Source of the DNA: Palsa-892 sp035295845
GTDB taxonomy: Bacteria; Pseudomonadota; Alphaproteobacteria; Rhizobiales; Xanthobacteraceae
Length of the DNA stretch: 64,000 nucleotides
Reading direction: 5' to 3'
Assembly: GCA_035295845.1 (NCBI GenBank)
Contig: DATGIF010000019.1
Span: 248,001-312,000, forward strand
Shown here piece after piece: positions 60,281-64,000 of the stretch. Positions within the stretch are counted from its first letter, which is position 1. Every line of letters starts with the position of its first letter. The notes below the pieces were generated by a model that was not told the origin of the DNA, searched no databases, and worked only from the letters and a program-made list of their open reading frames with translations. Both the position numbers and the translations under genes were made by a program.

Positions 60281-61039
60281 ATGTCATTGCCCGATCCCGT
60301 ATCCATCGCAGGCAGCGGCTCGCTCGAGCCGCCGCTGCATGTCGCCATCATCATGGACGGCAATGGACGCTGGGCGGCGGCGCGCGGCTTGCCGAGGCGG
60401 GAAGGGCATCGCCGCGGGGTTGAGGCGCTGCGCCGCGCGGTGCGCGCGGCCGGCGACATCGGCATCAAGTTCTTGACCATCTATTCCTTCAGCGCCGAGA
60501 ACTGGTCGCGGCCCGCCGAAGAGATCAGCGACCTGATGGGTCTGTTGAAGCGCTTCGTGCGCAAGGATCTCGCCGAATTGCACGAGAATGGCGTGCGCGT
60601 GCGGGTGATCGGCGATCGCAACGGCCTTGATCCGGAGGTGCTGGCACTTCTCAACGAGGCGGAGCAACGAACGCAGAACAACGAGCGCACCACGCTCGTT
60701 GTCGCTTTCAACTATGGCGGCCGGCAGGAAATCGCGCGCGCGGCGCAAAAAGCGGCGGCGGATGCGGTCGCCGGCAAACTCGATCCGGCTGCAATCGACG
60801 CCGCCACCATCGAAACACATCTTGACACCGCCGGCCTGCCCGACCCCGATCTCGTGATCCGGACCAGCGGCGAGCAGCGGATTTCGAATTTTCTCTTGTG
60901 GCAGGCCGCCTATGCCGAATTCGTATTCCTGCCGATCTACTGGCCGGATTTCGACCGCGCGGCGCTGGAAGCGGCGATCGTCGAATATCGCCGTCGCGAG
61001 CGCCGTTTCGGCGGAGTGACCGCCCGCACAGGATCCTGA
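60281..61039 (+). CDS. uppS: Undecaprenyl diphosphate synthase
   Basis: 252 residues. Condenses isopentenyl diphosphates into the C55 carrier for peptidoglycan and glycans. Catalytic Asp in [31 protein letters not shown] and the late [19 protein letters not shown] are present. ATG 60281 is chosen over TTG 60269, which overlaps the frr stop. Confidence 0.96.
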   Translation: MSLPDPVSIAGSGSLEPPLHVAIIMDGNGRWAAARGLPRREGHRRGVEALRRAVRAAGDIGIKFLTIYSFSAENWSRPAEEISDLMGLLKRFVRKDLAELHENGVRVRVIGDRNGLDPEVLALLNEAEQRTQNNERTTLVVAFNYGGRQEIARAAQKAAADAVAGKLDPAAIDAATIETHLDTAGLPDPDLVIRTSGEQRISNFLLWQAAYAEFVFLPIYWPDFDRAALEAAIVEYRRRERRFGGVTARTGS

Positions 61040-61040
61040 C

Positions 61041-61763
61041 TTGTCCTCGATCCGCGAGTTGGACCGCCCCGCCGTAAAAGGCGCCAAGCGTAGGGCCAAT
61101 GAATTGCCGCTCCGCGTCTATTCGTCGATCGTGCTCGGGGCACTGGCGCTGGCGGCAACCTGGATCGGCGGAACTGTGTTCGCGCTGTTCTGGCTTGTGG
61201 CCGCGATCGGCGTCGCGTGGGAGTGGGCGCGCCTTACTTCGTTGCGGCCTATGTGGCTTGTGGCGGGTGTGATTTACGCCGGCATTTTTCTGGTCTCGAT
61301 GTTGTTGTTGCGGGACGATTCGGTGCTCGGCTTCGTCGCGTTGATCTGGCTCTTCGCGCTGGTGTGGACTGCGGATGTCTTTGCTTTTTTCGCGGGAAGA
61401 GCGATTGGCGGGCCGAAGCTCGCGCCGCAAATAAGCCCGAACAAAACGTGGGCCGGCGCCATTGTCGGCACTATCGCTGGCATTACAGCAGGGGCGATCG
61501 TCCTTATCGCTGCGGGCCTCAGCTTGCGGCCGGCGCATTTGATCATCATGTTTATCGTAGTTATTGCCGCCCAGCTCGGGGATCTCGTGGAATCGGCCAT
61601 CAAGCGCCGTTTTGGCGTGAAGGATTCGAGCCAGTTAATCCCCGGCCATGGCGGGCTGATGGATCGTTGTGACTCGCTGTTTGCCGCCGCGGCGGTGGCG
61701 CTTGCGATCGGATTGATGGGGACGGGCGCAAGCCTGCCTGCTGAAAGCCTGCTCCTATGGTGA
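61041..61763 (+). CDS. cdsA: Phosphatidate cytidylyltransferase
   Basis: 240 residues, about eight membrane helices. Makes CDP-diacylglycerol from phosphatidate and CTP. The family signature near the C-terminus is KRRFGVKDSSQLIPGHGGLM then DRCDS. The start is TTG 61041 with AGGA seven bases upstream, one base after uppS. The end overlaps dxr by seven bases. Confidence 0.94.
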   Translation: MSSIRELDRPAVKGAKRRANELPLRVYSSIVLGALALAATWIGGTVFALFWLVAAIGVAWEWARLTSLRPMWLVAGVIYAGIFLVSMLLLRDDSVLGFVALIWLFALVWTADVFAFFAGRAIGGPKLAPQISPNKTWAGAIVGTIAGITAGAIVLIAAGLSLRPAHLIIMFIVVIAAQLGDLVESAIKRRFGVKDSSQLIPGHGGLMDRCDSLFAAAAVALAIGLMGTGASLPAESLLLW

Positions 61764-62962
61764 GCGCGATAAAAACGGCGAGCCGCAAGACCGCGGTCAG
61801 CATTCTCGGCGCCACCGGCTCGATCGGAAAAAGCGCGCTCGACATCGTGCGGCGCGCGCCCGAACGCTACGAGATCGCCGCGCTCACCGCCCACCGCGAC
61901 GGCCGCAAACTCGCGGCCCTTGCGCGCGAATATGGTGCGAAGCTCGCCGTGGTGGCGGAGCCTGAAGCTTATGGCGAACTTTGCGATTCGCTTTCAGGAT
62001 CAGGCATCAGGACGGCCGCCGGCCGCGAGGGACTGCTTCTCGCCGCTGCGGAGAACGCTGATGTCGTCATCGCTGCGATCTCTGGCGCCGCGGGTCTTGA
62101 GCCGACGCTCGCCGCACTTTTGGCGAAGCGGCGCATTGCACTTGCCAACAAGGAGTGTCTCGTCTCGGCTGGCCGGCTGTTCATGCAAGCGGCCAAAGCT
62201 TCAGGCGCGATCGTGCTGCCGCTCGATTCCGAACACAACGCCATCTTTCAGGCACTGACCGCCGGGCCGCCGGAAGCCGTCGAACGGGTGACGCTCACCG
62301 CCTCGGGCGGACCGTTCCGCACCTTTTCATCCGAACGTCTTGCGCGCGTCGTGCCGGAGGAAGCCCTCCGACATCCGATCTGGTCGATGGGCGCGAAAAT
62401 TACGATCGATTCCGCGACGCTGATGAATAAGGGGCTTGAGCTGATCGAAGCGCACCATCTGTTCGGGCTCTCGCCGGACCGGCTTGATGTGCTCGTGCAT
62501 CCGCAATCGATCGTGCATGCGCTGGTCGCCTATCGCGATGGCGCGGTCGTCGCCGGACTTTCAGTGCCCGACATGCGGGTGCCCGTCGCCTATTGCCTCG
62601 GTTGGCCGGAGCGCCCCGCCTGGGAAGCGCCGCGGCTCGATCTCGCGGCCCTTGCAACCCTCAGTTTCGAGCCGCCCGATCCGGTGCGTTTTCCGGCGCT
62701 CAGGCTCGCGCGGGCGGCCATGGAAGCAGGCGGACCTTTGCCCACCGTGCTTAACGCCGCCAATGAGGTGGCGGTGGGGGCCTTTTTGGCACGCCGGATC
62801 GGTTTTTTGGGGATTGCGGCCATGGTTGAGAGCGTGCTGGAGCAGGCTGCATCCAAGGGATTGCGGGAGCCCGCCACGGTCGAGGAGGCGCTTGCCGTTG
62901 ACCATATCGGCAGAAGTTTGGCCCACACCCTCTTGCCCCAATTTGCCGCAAAGGCATCCTAG
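61757..62962 (+). CDS. dxr: 1-deoxy-D-xylulose 5-phosphate reductoisomerase
   Basis: 401 residues. Second step of the MEP isoprenoid pathway, NADPH-dependent. NADPH site SILGATGSIGKSALDIV; metal and substrate sites VLPLDSEHNAIFQAL, SGGPFRTF and IDSATLMNKGLELIEAHHLF. It overlaps cdsA. Confidence 0.96.
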   Translation: MVSAIKTASRKTAVSILGATGSIGKSALDIVRRAPERYEIAALTAHRDGRKLAALAREYGAKLAVVAEPEAYGELCDSLSGSGIRTAAGREGLLLAAAENADVVIAAISGAAGLEPTLAALLAKRRIALANKECLVSAGRLFMQAAKASGAIVLPLDSEHNAIFQALTAGPPEAVERVTLTASGGPFRTFSSERLARVVPEEALRHPIWSMGAKITIDSATLMNKGLELIEAHHLFGLSPDRLDVLVHPQSIVHALVAYRDGAVVAGLSVPDMRVPVAYCLGWPERPAWEAPRLDLAALATLSFEPPDPVRFPALRLARAAMEAGGPLPTVLNAANEVAVGAFLARRIGFLGIAAMVESVLEQAASKGLREPATVEEALAVDHIGRSLAHTLLPQFAAKAS

Positions 62963-62990
62963 GTCGATAACAGTTCAGAAAGGATGCGGC

Positions 62991-64000
62991 ATGAGCTTTT
63001 TCTCGAGTTTGCACTTTTGGGGCGGCTCTGCGCTCGGTTCTGTTCTCCCCTTTCTGTTCGTACTAACCGTCGTCGTATTTTTCCATGAGCTCGGCCATTT
63101 TCTGGTCGCGCGGCGCTGTGGCGTGAAGATCGACGCCTTTTCCATCGGCTTCGGTCCCGAGATCATCGGCTTCTATGACAGCAAGGGTACGCGTTGGCGC
63201 ATCGCCGCCATCCCGCTCGGCGGTTATGTGCGCTTCCATGGCGACGACAGTGCTGCCAGCACGCCGGATCACGCGGCGCTTGCGCGCATGGACGTGGCGG
63301 AACGCGAAACCTCTTTCTATCACAAGCCGGTTGCCCAGCGCGCGGCGGTGGTGGCGGCGGGGCCGATTGCGAACTTCGTGCTCGCCATTGCGATTTTCGC
63401 CGGCATTTTCGCGGTTTTCGGCAAGCCTGCGAGCCCCGCGCGCGTACATTCGATCGTGCCCGACAGTGCCGCGGCTGCGGCCGGCTTCCGGGAAGGCGAC
63501 CTCGTGTTGTCGATTGACGGCCGCAAGATCGAGACTTTCTCGGACATGCAACGCATTGTCACGGTGAGCCCGGGCAAGTCGCTCGTCTTCGTGGTCGAGC
63601 GCAATGGCGGCGAGGTGACGCTCACGGCCGTTCCTGCCCTTGAAGAGCACAAGGACCGCTTCGGCAATGTCTATCGTCTAGGCCGCCTCGGCATTACCGG
63701 CGTTCTCGAAGCGCCGAAACCGGTGAGCCTGCCGCAAGCAGTGATGCTGGGCGCGTCCGAAAGCTGGTTCGTCGTCGACCGAACGCTCTCCTACATCGGC
63801 GGCGTGATTGTCGGCCGCGAATCGGCCGATCAGCTCGGCGGCCCGCTGCGCATTGCGCAGGTCTCCGGCCAGGTCGCTTCGATTGGATTTCCCGAGCTTC
63901 TCAACCTGACGGCGGTTTTGTCGGTCAGCATTGGGCTTCTGAACCTGTTTCCAATCCCGTTGCTCGATGGTGGTCACCTTTTGTTCTACGGGATCGAGGC
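62991..64000 (+). CDS. rseP: Site-2 metalloprotease RseP, 3'-truncated
   Basis: 336 codons before the window ends. Intramembrane zinc protease of regulated proteolysis (RseA-type anti-sigma factor cleavage). Zinc motif HELGH at residues 32-36 in the first membrane helix, a PDZ domain around residues 140-215 (SIVPDSAAAAAGFREGDLVL), and the second active-site motif LFPIPLLDGGHLLFYG at the very end. RBS AGAAAGGA precedes ATG 62991, 28 bases after dxr. bamA is expected next. Confidence 0.96.
   Translation, partial: MSFFSSLHFWGGSALGSVLPFLFVLTVVVFFHELGHFLVARRCGVKIDAFSIGFGPEIIGFYDSKGTRWRIAAIPLGGYVRFHGDDSAASTPDHAALARMDVAERETSFYHKPVAQRAAVVAAGPIANFVLAIAIFAGIFAVFGKPASPARVHSIVPDSAAAAAGFREGDLVLSIDGRKIETFSDMQRIVTVSPGKSLVFVVERNGGEVTLTAVPALEEHKDRFGNVYRLGRLGITGVLEAPKPVSLPQAVMLGASESWFVVDRTLSYIGGVIVGRESADQLGGPLRIAQVSGQVASIGFPELLNLTAVLSVSIGLLNLFPIPLLDGGHLLFYGIE

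Overview
The window is GC-rich, tightly packed chromosomal DNA from an alphaproteobacterium, almost certainly Hyphomicrobiales (Rhizobiales). The evidence is the gene order clpP-clpX-lon-hupB, glnB-glnA under a sigma54-type promoter, a full nuoA-N operon followed by birA and rnj, mce-DUF1467-proS-lolC-lolD-dnaE, and rpsB-tsf-pyrH-frr-uppS-cdsA-dxr-rseP. It also rests on an INS-less ProRS, an S2 protein with a C-terminal helical extension, DUF992 and Omp25-like proteins, and a palindromic repeat familiar from Rhizobiales intergenic regions. The genus cannot be fixed from the sequence; a relative of Xanthobacteraceae, Bradyrhizobiaceae or Beijerinckiaceae is likely.

Layout. 0-7.4 kb: the end of a diguanylate cyclase, an acyltransferase-3 membrane protein, nitrogen assimilation (glnB, glnA), the NAD(P)HX repair enzyme and a YbaL-type antiporter. 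7.4-14.6 kb: tRNA-Leu and a protein quality control block (tig, clpP, clpX, lon) ending with HU. 14.7-24.3 kb: accessory region with tRNA-Val, dinB with a lipase-like and a DUF992 secreted protein, a methyltransferase / AMP-ligase / GNAT / acyl carrier protein cassette, tandem outer membrane barrels, a second HU-like protein, tRNA-Asp and Dps. 24.6-27.5 kb: a Trp-rich/Gln-rich secreted protein and a TPR-glycosyltransferase. 27.7-45.7 kb: complex I operon with four non-subunit genes inside it, then birA and RNase J. 45.7-47.7 kb: a PaaI thioesterase and an Omp25-like gene between two clusters of an IS-end-like repeat. 47.8-56.8 kb: a transporter, mce, proS, lolCD, dnaE. 56.9-64 kb: translation, lipid precursor and isoprenoid genes, cut off inside rseP.

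Most genes are housekeeping. The best candidates for something undescribed are the ligase-GNAT-ACP-methyltransferase cassette, which looks like a minimal carrier-protein-dependent N-acylation pathway, and the translationally coupled extra genes in the nuo operon. One of those is a hotdog thioesterase carrying the Thr/Glu/His triad of fluoroacetyl-CoA thioesterase FlK at the same residue numbers. No CRISPR array, intact transposase, prophage or rRNA gene was seen.
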